Below, one piece after another: positions 32,032 through 40,320 of a stretch of DNA of 64,000 bases. A program made the translations under genes and the position numbers. Position 1 is the stretch's first letter. Every line of letters begins with the position of its first letter. The notes beneath the pieces were generated by a model that was not told the DNA's origin, made no database searches, and was given only the letters and a program-made list of their open reading frames with translations. The stretch comes from Streptomyces griseoviridis. GTDB taxonomy: Bacteria > Actinomycetota > Actinomycetes > Streptomycetales > Streptomycetaceae. The DNA lies in contig BMSM01000012.1 of the NCBI GenBank assembly GCA_014649155.1, forward strand, positions 62,001-126,000, read 5' to 3'.

Positions 32032-33042
32032 ATGGAGACGCCGGTATTCGAGGAGATCGCCCCGGCGAGCGACTGCGACTGCCCCGGCTGCCGGCACGGG
32101 CGCCGGGCACCGTCGCCCGCCCCCGCCCGCCCGGCCGCCCGGCGCGCCCTGGTCGTCGCGGTCGGCACCGCCACCGCGTGCGCCGCCGGCGTGGCCGCCG
32201 CCCTGCCGGCCGCCGCGCACGCCCCCGCGCGGCCGGGCGACCCGGCCGACGAGACCCCCGCCCCCGCCCCTGTCCAGGACACCCCCCAGGGCGAGCGGGC
32301 CCCGCTGCACGGCCCCGCCGGGGCGCCCGCCTCCCCGGAGGCCGGCGCCCCGCTGCCCGAGACCACCCGGGCCCAGATCATCGAGCGGGCGAAGAGATGG
32401 GTCGCCGCGAAGGTCCCGTACAGCATGACTTCCTACTGGTCGGACGGGTACCGGCAGGACTGCTCGGGCTATGTGTCGATGGCCTGGGGGCTGCCCGCCA
32501 ACGAGTGGACCGGGAGCCTCGGGACCTTCTCCGACCGCATCACCAAGGACGAGCTCCAGCCCGGCGACATCCTGCTCTTCCACAACGAGGCCGACCCCGA
32601 GAAGGGCTCCCACGTGGTGATCTTCGGCGGCTGGACGGACACCGCGCGCACCCAGTACACGGCCTACGAGCAGACCCCGCCGCACACCCGCCAGCAGACC
32701 ACGCCCTACGCCTACTGGAACAACTCCTCCCGTTACCTCCCCTACCGCTACAAGGGCGTGGTCACCGGTACGGCCGGCGGGGCACCGGCACCGGCCGCCA
32801 CCGGCGCCGGCTACCCCGGCCGGGCCGCGTTCCGTCCGGGCGTGCGCGGCGACCACGTCACCCGCCTCGGCGAGCAGCTCGTGAAGAAGGGCTTCGGCGG
32901 GTTCTACCCGGCCGGTCCCGGGCCGCGCTGGGGCGAGGCGGACCGGCGGGCCGTCGAGGCGTTCCAGCGGGCCCAGGGCTGGCGCGGCGGGGCGGCCGAC
33001 GGCTTCCCCGGCCCGGAGACCTGGCGGCGGCTGTTCGCCTGA
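32032..33042 (+). CDS. NlpC/P60-like hydrolase with peptidoglycan-binding domain
   Basis: A 336-residue envelope protein. A short Cys/His-rich N-terminus (DCDCPGCRHGRRA) precedes a membrane anchor or signal helix (ALVVAVGTATACAAGVAAAL), then a Pro-rich linker. The NlpC/P60-type domain shows the catalytic pair RQDCSGYVSMAWG (Cys) and KGSHVVIFGGW (His), at about 140-215. The last 75 residues are a PG_binding_1 domain (FRPGVRGDHVTRLGEQLVKK, AVEAFQRAQG). The ATG follows GAGGGAGATCGC. It is likely a peptidoglycan peptidase or amidase. It lies between cslA and lpmP in the tip-glycan block, so wall opening for glycan export is an attractive but unproven role. Confidence 0.82.
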   Translation: METPVFEEIAPASDCDCPGCRHGRRAPSPAPARPAARRALVVAVGTATACAAGVAAALPAAAHAPARPGDPADETPAPAPVQDTPQGERAPLHGPAGAPASPEAGAPLPETTRAQIIERAKRWVAAKVPYSMTSYWSDGYRQDCSGYVSMAWGLPANEWTGSLGTFSDRITKDELQPGDILLFHNEADPEKGSHVVIFGGWTDTARTQYTAYEQTPPHTRQQTTPYAYWNNSSRYLPYRYKGVVTGTAGGAPAPAATGAGYPGRAAFRPGVRGDHVTRLGEQLVKKGFGGFYPAGPGPRWGEADRRAVEAFQRAQGWRGGAADGFPGPETWRRLFA

Positions 33043-33047
33043 GCCCC

Positions 33048-33108
33048 GGATTCCCCCGGCCCTTCCCCCCTTCCCCTCTTCCCCCCTCCCCCCTTCATCC
33101 CTTCATGA
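33048..33108. repeat. Polypyrimidine tract between two genes
   Basis: A run of almost only C and T (CCCCTTCCCC-type units) fills most of the gap between the hydrolase and the SPFH gene. It is simple sequence; no ribosome site or hairpin lies within it. Confidence 0.6.
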
Positions 33109-33136
33109 CGCGTCTGGCGCGGAGGCTGGAGCACGC

Positions 33137-34285
33137 ATGAGTACGACGTCCTCGACCACCTCACCCCCCGGCCCCGAGCCGGGCGGCCTGCCGGAGGGCC
33201 TGACCCGGCCGGTGCGGCTGATCCAGAACGAGGCCACCACCGAGATCCCCGTCCACCTCCTCTTCCGGGACGACCCCGAACCGGCGCCGGTGCCGCTGCG
33301 GCCCGCGGTGGTCGGCCGCCGGCACGGCACCGGGGAGCAGCCCCGGCTGCGCCGCCCGGTCTCCCGGCCGCGTCCGGCGCCCGAGATCGATCCCGGCCTC
33401 AGGGAGCGCCCGGCCCGGGTGCTGCCCGGCGCGGCGGGCGTGCTGGCCGGCGTCTGCGGCGCGGCCGGCTGCGCGGTGACGTCGTGGTGGGCGGGGGTGC
33501 TGCCGCCGCTGCTGCTGGAGGCGCTGCGGCTGCCGGCCGCCGGGGCCGGGCTCGGGCCCGCGCAGTGGGCGGCGTACGCGGGGGCCGGGGCGCTGGGCAT
33601 GGCCGGCTTCGGCGGGCTGGCCCGCGGGCGGACCGGGCGGGCGTGGGTGCTGGGTCTGTTCGGACGCTACCGGGGCACGGTCCGCCGTACCGGCCTGATG
33701 TGGGTGAACCCGCTGCTGCTGCGCCGCCGGGTCGACGTCCGGCTGCGGCACTGGCGCAGCGAGCCGATGCCCGCGGCCGACGGCAACGGGGTCGCGCTCA
33801 AGGCGGTGACGCTGGTGGTGTGGCGGGTACGGGACACCGCGCGGGCCGTGCTGGGCGTCGAGGACCACGAGGCGTACCTGCGCGAGTGCGTGGAGGCGGC
33901 CCTGGCCCGGGTGCCGGTGGAGCCGCCGGGCAGCCCGCGCGCCGCGGCCGACCCGGGCGGCGAGGCACTGACCCGGCTGGTGGCGGCGGACGCGGCGGTG
34001 GTCGGCCTGGAGGTGTTCTCGGTGCGGCCGGTGCGGGCGGAGTACGCGCCCGAGGTGGCCGCCGCGATGCACCGCCGCCGGATCGCCGCGCTGGACGCGG
34101 CCCAGCGGGCCAGTCTGCTGACCTCGGTGGTGGACTCCGTGGAGGACACGGTGACCCGGCTCACCACGCGCGGGCTGGTCGAGCTGGACGACTACGAACG
34201 GAAGGCCCTGGTGAAGGACCTCACGGTGGCGTTCTGCGCGGCGCCGGGAGCGGGTTCCGCTATTGGTATGGACATGTTCAACTAG
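33137..34285 (+). CDS. SPFH/Band-7 domain membrane protein
   Basis: A 382-residue protein of the stomatin/flotillin type. A disordered N-terminus (1-95) is followed by two hydrophobic spans (PGAAGVLAGVCGAAGCAV and AAYAGAGALGMAGFGGLA). The SPFH domain then runs at about 165-360: RYRGTVRRTGLMWVNPLLL, RRRVDVRLRHWRSEPMPAAD, LKAVTLVVWRVRDTARAVLG and RLTTRGLVELDDYERKALVK. Such proteins organise membrane microdomains or hold protease complexes. It starts about 95 bases after the hydrolase on the same strand. In the setting of tip-glycan genes it may scaffold the machinery, which is inference. Confidence 0.83.
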   Translation: MSTTSSTTSPPGPEPGGLPEGLTRPVRLIQNEATTEIPVHLLFRDDPEPAPVPLRPAVVGRRHGTGEQPRLRRPVSRPRPAPEIDPGLRERPARVLPGAAGVLAGVCGAAGCAVTSWWAGVLPPLLLEALRLPAAGAGLGPAQWAAYAGAGALGMAGFGGLARGRTGRAWVLGLFGRYRGTVRRTGLMWVNPLLLRRRVDVRLRHWRSEPMPAADGNGVALKAVTLVVWRVRDTARAVLGVEDHEAYLRECVEAALARVPVEPPGSPRAAADPGGEALTRLVAADAAVVGLEVFSVRPVRAEYAPEVAAAMHRRRIAALDAAQRASLLTSVVDSVEDTVTRLTTRGLVELDDYERKALVKDLTVAFCAAPGAGSAIGMDMFN

Positions 34286-34301
34286 CGGTCATAATCTGAG
34301 A

Positions 34302-34317
34302 CTTGGTCTAGACCTGC
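34302..34317 (+). promoter_or_regulatory. DasR-type operator (dre) upstream of lpmP
   Basis: TGGTCTAGACC at 34304-34314 is the unbroken core of the dre consensus ACTGGTCTAGACCACT; 11 of 16 positions match when centred at 34309/34310. It sits 45-60 bases before the lpmP start. DasR represses chitin and aminosugar genes and releases DNA on glucosamine-6-phosphate (known biology), so lpmP is a likely member of its regulon. Confidence 0.65.
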
Positions 34318-34361
34318 ACGGCTCACTGATCGTCCCCCACGTCCTTCCAGGGAGCGGCAGC

Positions 34362-34970
34362 ATGCGCAAGAAGACCAAGCTCTGCACCGGAGCGGTGGGC
34401 CTGGCGGCCACCGGTGCCCTCGTGCTCACCTCCGGCGGCGCCGCCAGCGGCCACGGCTACACCGACCTGCCCGTCAGCCGGCAGAAGGTGTGCCAGAACG
34501 GCACGGTCGCCAACTGCGGTTCCATCCAGTGGGAGCCGCAGAGCGTCGAGGGTCCGAAGGGCTTCCCGGCCTCCGGTCCGGCCGACGGGCAGATCTGTTC
34601 CGCGAACAACACGCGGTTCGCCCAGCTCGACGCCCCGAAGACGCCCGGCGGCGGCGCCTGGCCGACCACCAAGGTCACCGGCGGGCAGAACTACACGTTC
34701 CGCTGGCAGTTCACCGCCATGCACGCCACCAGCGACTTCTCGTACTACGTCACCAAGCCGGGCTGGAACCAGAACCACAACCTGGCCCGGTCCGACCTCA
34801 ACCTGACGCCGTTCCTGAAGGTGCCCTACGGCGGCAAGCAGCCGCCGGCCACGCTCTCCCACAGCGGGGCGCTGCCGACCGGGCTGAGCGGCCACCACGT
34901 GATCGTCGCGGTGTGGACGGTCGCGGACACGGCCAACGCGTTCTACGCGTGCTCCGACGTCACGTTCTGA
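34362..34970 (+). CDS. lpmP: LpmP, AA10 lytic polysaccharide monooxygenase
   Basis: A 202-residue secreted copper enzyme. The signal peptide ends ...SGGAASG, leaving His31 as the mature first residue (HGYTDLPVSR). This His and His121 in FTAMHATSDF form the copper histidine brace of AA10 enzymes. Cys pairs (VCQNGTVANC, FYACSDVTF) give disulfides. There is no separate carbohydrate-binding module. The ATG follows AGGGAGCGGCAGC. The S. coelicolor orthologue near cslA-glxA, LpmP, cuts crystalline chitin-type substrate in the wall, probably making room for the tip glucan. A DasR-type site lies in its promoter and a strong hairpin follows. Confidence 0.93.
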   Translation: MRKKTKLCTGAVGLAATGALVLTSGGAASGHGYTDLPVSRQKVCQNGTVANCGSIQWEPQSVEGPKGFPASGPADGQICSANNTRFAQLDAPKTPGGGAWPTTKVTGGQNYTFRWQFTAMHATSDFSYYVTKPGWNQNHNLARSDLNLTPFLKVPYGGKQPPATLSHSGALPTGLSGHHVIVAVWTVADTANAFYACSDVTF

Positions 34971-34977
34971 GCATGCC

Positions 34978-35011
34978 GGAAGGGCCTCCCGCGACTGCGG
35001 GAGGCCCTTCC
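34978..35011 (+). terminator. Terminator after lpmP
   Basis: GGAAGGGCCTCCCGC (34978-34992) and its exact complement (34997-35011) form a 15-bp stem with the tetraloop GACT. It lies between lpmP and the convergent tRNA-Lys and can serve both. Confidence 0.85.
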
Positions 35012-35017
35012 ACGGTG

Positions 35018-35091
35018 TGCGCCGCCAGGGACTCGAACCCCGGACCCGCTGATTAAGAGTCAGCTGCTCTAACCAACTGAGCTAGCGGCGC
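35018..35091 (-). tRNA. tRNA-Lys (CTT), copy 2
   Basis: A 74-nt minus-strand tRNA identical to the copy at 31783-31856, with anticodon CTT and no encoded CCA. The 34978-35011 hairpin lies 6 bases beyond its 3' end. Confidence 0.97.
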
Positions 35092-35187
35092 ATGACCCCC
35101 GCCGACCGCGCTTGTTCCGTCTCGCGGGCGGCGACGAAGTAAATAATACCTGGCCCCCGGGGGTGCTCCGCACCACCGGCCGGGAAC

Positions 35188-35946
35188 CTAGATCGCCAGG
35201 GACAGCAGCACCGGCGCCGCCCCCCGGTTCAGCGCGTCCGCCGCCCGGCGCAGCCGGTGCGCGTGGGCCACCGGCAGGGACAGCGCCAGACAGCCCACCG
35301 CGGCACCCGCGGTGACCGGCACGGCCGCGCAGACCGTGCCGACCGCGTACTCCTGGAGGTCGAGCACGGGCACGGTCGGCGGCTGGGCCGCCAGCCGGGA
35401 CAGCAGCAGCCGGTCACTGGTGATGGTGCGCGAGGTGAGCCGGGCCGTCCGGTGCCGGGCCAGATGGTCGCGGCGGCCGGCGTGGTCGAGCTGGGTCAGC
35501 AGGCTCTTGCCGATCGCGGTGGCGTGCGCCGAGCAGCGGAAGTCCACCCACTCGTTGACCCTGGGGGTGCCGGGACCGTCCGCGTACTGGGTGACGCTGA
35601 CCTCCCCGTCGACGTACCGGCTCAGGTAGACGGCGGCGCCGACCGCGTCGCGCAGCCGGCCCAGGGTGCGCTGGAGCTGCTCGCGCAGCGCCTCCTCACG
35701 GCCGCGCGCCGCGCCCAGCCGGGCGAGCGCCCGCCCGGTGACGTACGGGCCGTCGGCGCTCCGCTCGACGTATCCCTCCCGGCGGAGCATCCGCAGCAGC
35801 GGGGTCAGCCGCTCCCGGGTCAGACGCGTGCGGCGGGACAGTTCGGTGTCGGTGACTCCGGCGGGGTGCCGCGCCACCGTCTCCAGGACGCGCAGGGCGT
35901 CCTGGGCCCAGTGGTGCGGCGTGGCCGGCTGGTGCTGAAGCGCCAC
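35188..35946 (-). CDS. IclR-family transcriptional regulator
   Basis: A 252-residue repressor-type regulator. Residues 12-75 form an IclR winged helix-turn-helix (ALRVLETVARHPAGVTDTEL, then RLTPLLRMLRREGYVER). The effector domain follows with AAVYLSRYVDGEVSVTQYAD, AHATAIGKSLLTQLD and VCAAVPVTAGAAVGCLALSL. The GTG at 35946 follows GGGGGAG. It lies 130 bases downstream of ehuA on the same strand and may control the ectoine importer operon; IclR regulators commonly act on adjacent uptake genes, but no operator was identified. Confidence 0.87.
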   Translation of the reverse strand: MALQHQPATPHHWAQDALRVLETVARHPAGVTDTELSRRTRLTRERLTPLLRMLRREGYVERSADGPYVTGRALARLGAARGREEALREQLQRTLGRLRDAVGAAVYLSRYVDGEVSVTQYADGPGTPRVNEWVDFRCSAHATAIGKSLLTQLDHAGRRDHLARHRTARLTSRTITSDRLLLSRLAAQPPTVPVLDLQEYAVGTVCAAVPVTAGAAVGCLALSLPVAHAHRLRRAADALNRGAAPVLLSLAI

Positions 35947-36076
35947 GGTGGTCTCCCCCTGCGCTCGCGCGGAACTGCCTCCACGATAGGGGCGGGAGTT
36001 CCGCGGCGGGCGGTGCTCGGCGAGATCCGCCGCCCGCCGCGGACGACGGGGCCCTGGAGTCGACGGGGCCCTGGAG

Positions 36077-36862
36077 TCACAGGACCGCGCTGAGGAACTC
36101 CCGGGTCCGGGCCTGCTCCGGCTCGTTGAAGATCTTCTCCGGGGAGCCGGCCTCGATGACCCGGCCGGAGTCGAACATCAGGACCTGGTCGGAGATGTCC
36201 CGGGCGAAACCCATCTCATGGGTCACGCAGAGCATCGTGATGTCCGTGGAGCGCGCGATGTCCCGCAGGACGTCGAGGACGCCCGCGACCAGCTCCGGGT
36301 CGAGCGCGGAGGTGACCTCGTCGAGGAGCAGCACCTGCGGGCGCATGGCCAGCGCCCGCGCGATCGCCACGCGCTGCTGCTGCCCGCCGGAGAGCTGGGT
36401 CGGCCGGGCGTCCCGCTTGTCGGCGAGGCCCACCAGGTCGAGCAGGTCCCGGGCCCGTTCCCCGGCCTCGTCCCGGGACATGCCGAGCACGGTCACCGGG
36501 GCCTCGGTGATGTTGCGCAGCACGGTCATGTTCGGGAACAGGTTGAACTGCTGGAAGACCATGCCGATCTTCTTGCGTATCTCCCGGACCTGCTTGTCGG
36601 AGGCCGGGAAGAGCTGCTGCCCGTCCACGGTGATGGTGCCCTCGTCGGGCTTGAGCAGCGTCATCAGCAGCCGCAGGATCGTGGTCTTGCCCGACCCGGA
36701 CGGGCCGATCAGCGTGACGTGCTTGCCGGCGTCGACGGAGAAGTCGAGGTGGTCCAGGACGGTGTTGGTGCCGAACCGCTTGGTGACCCGCTCCAGGCGG
36801 ATCAGCTCGCCGGCCGGCTTCCCGGGGGTCTTCCCGGGCTGGGGGAGGGTGTCAGTGGGCAA
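36077..36862 (-). CDS. ehuA: EhuA, ectoine/hydroxyectoine ABC importer ATPase
   Basis: A 261-residue polar-amino-acid-type ABC ATPase. Walker A is GPSGSGKTT, Q-loop QQFNLFPN, signature LSGGQQQR, Walker B LLLDEVTSALD, and switch His THEM. Its place behind ehuB-ehuC-ehuD gives the EhuA assignment. The start is read as TTG at 36862 (PTDTLPQPGK) because GGAG lies 7 bases before it; another TTG at 36889 is possible. It overlaps the ehuD stop by 11 bases, so the four genes are one coupled operon. It drives uptake of ectoines as osmoprotectant or nutrient. Confidence 0.9.
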   Translation of the reverse strand: MPTDTLPQPGKTPGKPAGELIRLERVTKRFGTNTVLDHLDFSVDAGKHVTLIGPSGSGKTTILRLLMTLLKPDEGTITVDGQQLFPASDKQVREIRKKIGMVFQQFNLFPNMTVLRNITEAPVTVLGMSRDEAGERARDLLDLVGLADKRDARPTQLSGGQQQRVAIARALAMRPQVLLLDEVTSALDPELVAGVLDVLRDIARSTDITMLCVTHEMGFARDISDQVLMFDSGRVIEAGSPEKIFNEPEQARTREFLSAVL

Positions 36863-37502
36863 GGCGTCGCTCCAGGGCTCGCAGGGCAAGGGAGGCCAGG
36901 TAGGAGATGACGATGAAGGCCACGCCGATCACCGTCAGGGGTTCGGTGAACCGGAAGGTCTCCTGGGAGAACAGGCGGGCCTCCCCGAGCATCTCCAGCA
37001 CGGTGATCGCCATCAGCATCGGGGTGTCCTTCAGCATGGAGATCACGTAGTTGCCGAGGGCGGGCACCACCCGGCGTACGGCCTGCGGCAGGATCACCGC
37101 GGTCCAGGTCCGGCGCAGCGGCAGGTTCAGCGCCGTCGCGGCCTCCCACTGGCCGGTGGGGACCGCCTCGATGCCGGCCCGGTAGACCTGCATCGTGTAC
37201 GTCGAGTAGTGCAGGCCGATGCCGATGACACCGGTGGTCATCGCGGAGGCGGTGACGCCCCACTCGGGCAGCACGTAGAAGAGGAAGAACAGCTGCACCA
37301 GCAGCGGGGTGTTGCGCACGAACTCCGTGACGACCCCGACCGGCCAGGTCACCCAGCGCGACGGCACCCGCGTCAGCAGCGCCCACACCAGGCCCAGCAC
37401 GAACGAGATCACCGAGCCGAGGACCAGGATCTGCAGGGTGACCAGCAGCCCGTCCCAGAAGTGCGGCATGAAGTCGGACACCGCGGTCCAGTCCCAGTTC
37501 AT
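36852..37502 (-). CDS. ehuD: EhuD, ectoine/hydroxyectoine ABC permease
   Basis: A 216-residue inner-membrane permease of the HisM/GlnP type. It begins MNWDWTAVSDFMPHFWDGLL, followed by helices such as LQILVLGSVISFVLGLVWAL and FVRNTPLLVQLFFLFYVLP. The EAA loop, EAATALNLPLRRTWTAVILP, is the ATPase docking site. MNWDW with this overall length is typical of EhuD. The ATG overlaps the ehuC stop as ATGA (37499-37502). EhuC and EhuD should form the heterodimeric channel. Confidence 0.92.
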   Translation of the reverse strand: MNWDWTAVSDFMPHFWDGLLVTLQILVLGSVISFVLGLVWALLTRVPSRWVTWPVGVVTEFVRNTPLLVQLFFLFYVLPEWGVTASAMTTGVIGIGLHYSTYTMQVYRAGIEAVPTGQWEAATALNLPLRRTWTAVILPQAVRRVVPALGNYVISMLKDTPMLMAITVLEMLGEARLFSQETFRFTEPLTVIGVAFIVISYLASLALRALERRLAH

Positions 37503-38203
37503 CGCGCACCCGCCTCGATCCCGGCCGGCTCCGGCCGGGCCGTCTTCGTGACCGGCCCCTTGCCGACGCCCGCCTTCAGCTTCTTCTCCAGTCCGCGCAT
37601 CATCCGCGTGAGCAGGAAGGCGATCACGAAGTAGATGAGGAGGACGTACGTGTAGATCTCCGCGCTCTCCTGGAGCGCGAGGCGGACCAGGTTGCCGCTG
37701 AACGCCAGGTCGCCCATGCCCATGATCGACACCAGGGCGGTGCCCTTGAGCAGTTCGATCAGCAGATTGCAGAAGGGCGGGATCATCTCCGGCACCGCCT
37801 GCGGCAGCAGGATCAGCCGCAGCCGCTGCCACGGCGTGAAGCTGAGCGCGATGCCGCCCTCCTGCTGCGCCGGGTCGACGGCGAGCAGCCCGCCGCGCAC
37901 GATCTCCGCGCCGTACGCCCCGTAGGTCAGGCCGAGCGCCAGCGTGCCCGCCCACAGCGGGACGAGCTGCCAGCCGAAGGCCGGGGGCAGCACGAAGAAC
38001 ACCCAGAAGATCATCACCAGCGCGGAGGTGCCGCGGAACACCTCGGTGTAGAGGCCCGCGAGGAAGCGGACGATCCACAGCCGGTGGGTGCGCGCCACGC
38101 CGGCCGCGAAGGCGACGGCCGTCGCGAGGAGTGCCGAGCAGACGAGCAGCTGGACCGTGACCCAGACGCCCTTGAGCACGAGTTCCCACAGTCCCGGGGT
38201 CAT
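37499..38203 (-). CDS. ehuC: EhuC, ectoine/hydroxyectoine ABC permease
   Basis: A 234-residue inner-membrane permease. It opens MTPGLWELVLKGVWVTVQLL, with helices LVMIFWVFFVLPPAFGW and VLLIYFVIAFLLTRMM. The EAA loop is EGGIALSFTPWQRLRLILLP. TEVFRGTSALV corresponds to the partner motif of polar-amino-acid permeases. The ATG overlaps the ehuB stop as ATGA (38200-38203). A 35-residue basic cytoplasmic tail follows the last helix. Confidence 0.92.
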   Translation of the reverse strand: MTPGLWELVLKGVWVTVQLLVCSALLATAVAFAAGVARTHRLWIVRFLAGLYTEVFRGTSALVMIFWVFFVLPPAFGWQLVPLWAGTLALGLTYGAYGAEIVRGGLLAVDPAQQEGGIALSFTPWQRLRLILLPQAVPEMIPPFCNLLIELLKGTALVSIMGMGDLAFSGNLVRLALQESAEIYTYVLLIYFVIAFLLTRMMRGLEKKLKAGVGKGPVTKTARPEPAGIEAGAR

Positions 38204-39162
38204 CCGCCGCACAGCTCCTTCGCGGTCAGATCCGTCATCTCGTCCTCGGTGAACCCGAACGGCCGGAGGATGCGGAGCAGTTCACCGCTGTCCTTGAGCT
38301 TGTGGAGTTCCTCGTTGAAGGCGTCCCGGAGGTTGGTCTCGGTGGGCCGGAAGGCGAACCCGCCGCCGTCGACGTGCGGTTCGCCGTCGACGACCGGCCG
38401 GAAGGCCTCGGTCACCTCGGCCTTGCCGGACTTCTTCACCACCTCGCGGGTGGTCAGCGCGGTCCCCGCGAACACGTCCACCCGCCCGGCCTCGACGGCG
38501 TTCAGCCCGGCCACCTGGTCGGGGACGATGAGGATGTCGCTCTCCTCGTACCCGGCCTCCACCGCGTAGGCGATCTCCGCGTATCCGGTGCCGGTGGCGA
38601 ACCTGGCCTTCTTCGCGACGACGTCCTGATAGTTCCTCAGCCCCAGGGGGTTGCCCTTGCGGACGATGAAGGAGTCGAGCATCTGGTAGTCGGGGTCGGA
38701 GAAGATGACCTGTTCGCAGCGGTCGGGATTGATGTACATCCCGGCCGCGACGACGTCGAACTGCTGGGACGCCAGGCCCGGGATGAGCGAGCCGAACTCG
38801 GTCGGCACCGGCTGCACCCGGTCCACGCCGAGCCGCTTGAAGATGACCTTGGCCAGTTCCGGCGCCTCGCCGGTCAGTTCACCGTCCTTGTCGATGTACC
38901 CGAAGGGGATCTCCCCGGCGATGCCGAGCCGGGCCACACCCTGCGCCCGGAGCCGGTCGAGCAGATCACCCCCGTCGCCGTCCGACGCCGTGGCCACCCG
39001 CGAGCATCCGGCGGCCCCGAGTGCGCCGAGCGCCGCGACCCCCGCGAGCAGCGACCGGCGAGTGGGCCCGGATATCCCGGACGTACGGTCCGTTCGTCCC
39101 CGTGGCGGGGTTCTGTGTGGTGGAGCCATGGGCGCGCGCCTTCCCGACTCCCCGGAAGTCAT
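38200..39162 (-). CDS. ehuB: EhuB, ectoine/hydroxyectoine-binding lipoprotein
   Basis: A 320-residue extracytoplasmic solute-binding protein of family 3. The N-terminus has twin Arg (TRRSLLAGVAALGALGAAGC), with a lipobox at LGAAGC, so it is a lipoprotein, possibly Tat-exported. The ligand-binding body includes IAGEIPFGYIDKDGELTGE, EFGSLIPGLASQQFDVVAAG, YINPDRCEQVIFSDPDY and DVFAGTALTTREVV. The ATG at 39162 follows AAAAAGG; ATG 39129 is an alternative. It is the first gene of ehuBCDA. A 40-bp repeat array occupies the DNA upstream, where the operon promoter must lie. Confidence 0.9.
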   Translation of the reverse strand: MTSGESGRRAPMAPPHRTPPRGRTDRTSGISGPTRRSLLAGVAALGALGAAGCSRVATASDGDGGDLLDRLRAQGVARLGIAGEIPFGYIDKDGELTGEAPELAKVIFKRLGVDRVQPVPTEFGSLIPGLASQQFDVVAAGMYINPDRCEQVIFSDPDYQMLDSFIVRKGNPLGLRNYQDVVAKKARFATGTGYAEIAYAVEAGYEESDILIVPDQVAGLNAVEAGRVDVFAGTALTTREVVKKSGKAEVTEAFRPVVDGEPHVDGGGFAFRPTETNLRDAFNEELHKLKDSGELLRILRPFGFTEDEMTDLTAKELCGG

Positions 39163-39189
39163 GCGGCCTTTTTCGAGCCGAGTCGGGAC

Positions 39190-39410
39190 GCCGGGGGTGC
39201 GGCCCGCGCCGGGGCGCCGTGCCGGGCTGCCGGGGCCGAGGCGCCGTGCCGGGACGCCGTGCTGGGGTGCCGAGGTCAGGGCGCCGGGCCGGGACGCCGT
39301 GCCGGGGTGCCGAGGTCAGGGCGCCGGGCCGGGGCGTCGTGCCGGGGTGCCGAGGTCAGGGCGCCGTGCCGGGGCGCCGTGCCGGGACGCCGTGCCGGGC
39401 GTCGCGTCGC
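39190..39410. repeat. 40-bp tandem repeat upstream of ehuB
   Basis: GAGGTCAGGGCGCCG recurs at 39272, 39312 and 39352, exactly 40 bases apart. It is embedded in a longer array of GCCGTGCCGGG-like pieces that starts near 39190. The array fills the whole gap between ehuB and the gene ending at 39417. Confidence 0.8.
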
Positions 39411-39416
39411 GGAGGC

Positions 39417-39905
39417 TCAGCCTCCGTCGGGCCGGGCCGACGTCACGGAGAAGCCCTCGCCGCCGTACAGCGATTCGTACACGACCTCCACGGCGAGCCG
39501 GCGGTCGATCAGGTCCCACATCTCCCGGAACCGGCCGGGATCGCCGCCCTCCAGGCTCACCAGGAAGACCGCCTGCCCGGCGAGCAGGACGGAACCCGGC
39601 CGCAGCGAGTACGTCCTCGGCCACGCCTCCGGCGGGAACAGCCGGGGTTTCACCTCCCGGTCCCACGCCCCGACCACCACGCCGTCCAGCGACACCGTGC
39701 TGCGGGTGACGACCGCCGGCCCCAGTCCGGCGTTGACGATCTTCAGCCCCACCAGGTCGTCCTGCCGTATCCGCCGGAACCGCAGCAGGGGTCTGACCGA
39801 CTGCCGGTTGTGCAGCCGGGTCGCCCGGGTCTGCGACCAGCTCACCCAGAGCGACCCCAGGGCGATGACGGTGGCGGCGACCGCGATGACCGTCTCCGCG
39901 CTCAT
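39417..39905 (-). CDS. Membrane-anchored protein, unknown function
   Basis: A 162-residue protein. One N-terminal membrane helix (ETVIAVAATVIALGSLWVSW) precedes a basic segment (RATRLHNRQSVRPLLRFRRI). A cytoplasmic beta-rich domain follows, containing LKIVNAGLGPAVVTRSTVSL, LRPGSVLLAGQAVFLVSL and AVEVVYESLYG. The N-A-G-x-G-P-A pattern is common in Streptomyces proteins of this size with no known role. The ATG at 39905 lies 7 bases after GGGGGAAG. It is on the same strand as the ehu operon but separated by the repeat array. Confidence 0.7.
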   Translation of the reverse strand: MSAETVIAVAATVIALGSLWVSWSQTRATRLHNRQSVRPLLRFRRIRQDDLVGLKIVNAGLGPAVVTRSTVSLDGVVVGAWDREVKPRLFPPEAWPRTYSLRPGSVLLAGQAVFLVSLEGGDPGRFREMWDLIDRRLAVEVVYESLYGGEGFSVTSARPDGG

Positions 39906-40320
39906 CCGGCACTTCCCCCGGACACCCGGGGACCGCGAGGCCACCGGTCCGCCGGCCCCCGCACCCGCGCGAGGTCGGGATCGCTCATGCACCCTCCCGG
40001 GGCGTCGGTGTCCGGATACCCACCCTCGGCCCTCGCCGGCCGCGTTCGGCCCGCCGCCCACGGGCCGGCTCACGGCGGCGGTGCTCCGGGGGCGGGCGCG
40101 CGGCGTGTCCGGGGCACGGGCGGACCGGCCGTCCACGCTCGCACCGCGACCCGCCGTCGTCAACGGGCCCGGCCCCTCGCGCCTCTCTCGGCCGACCCGG
40201 TGACGATGTGGGCGGCACCGCGTCGACGGGGTACCCGTGCCGTGGGCCGTACCGGGCGCGGGCCGATCCGGCGGCGCGCGGCCCCGGCCCCGTGGCGGAG
40301 CGACAGCAGGAAGGGCGGAC

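Noticed and set aside
33048..33108. Regulatory element in the polypyrimidine tract
   Set aside because: It is simple C/T sequence with no dyad symmetry or known motif.
34362..39162. Ectoine biosynthesis cluster
   Set aside because: Only the importer genes ehuBCDA are present; no ectA, ectB, ectC or ectD reading was found.
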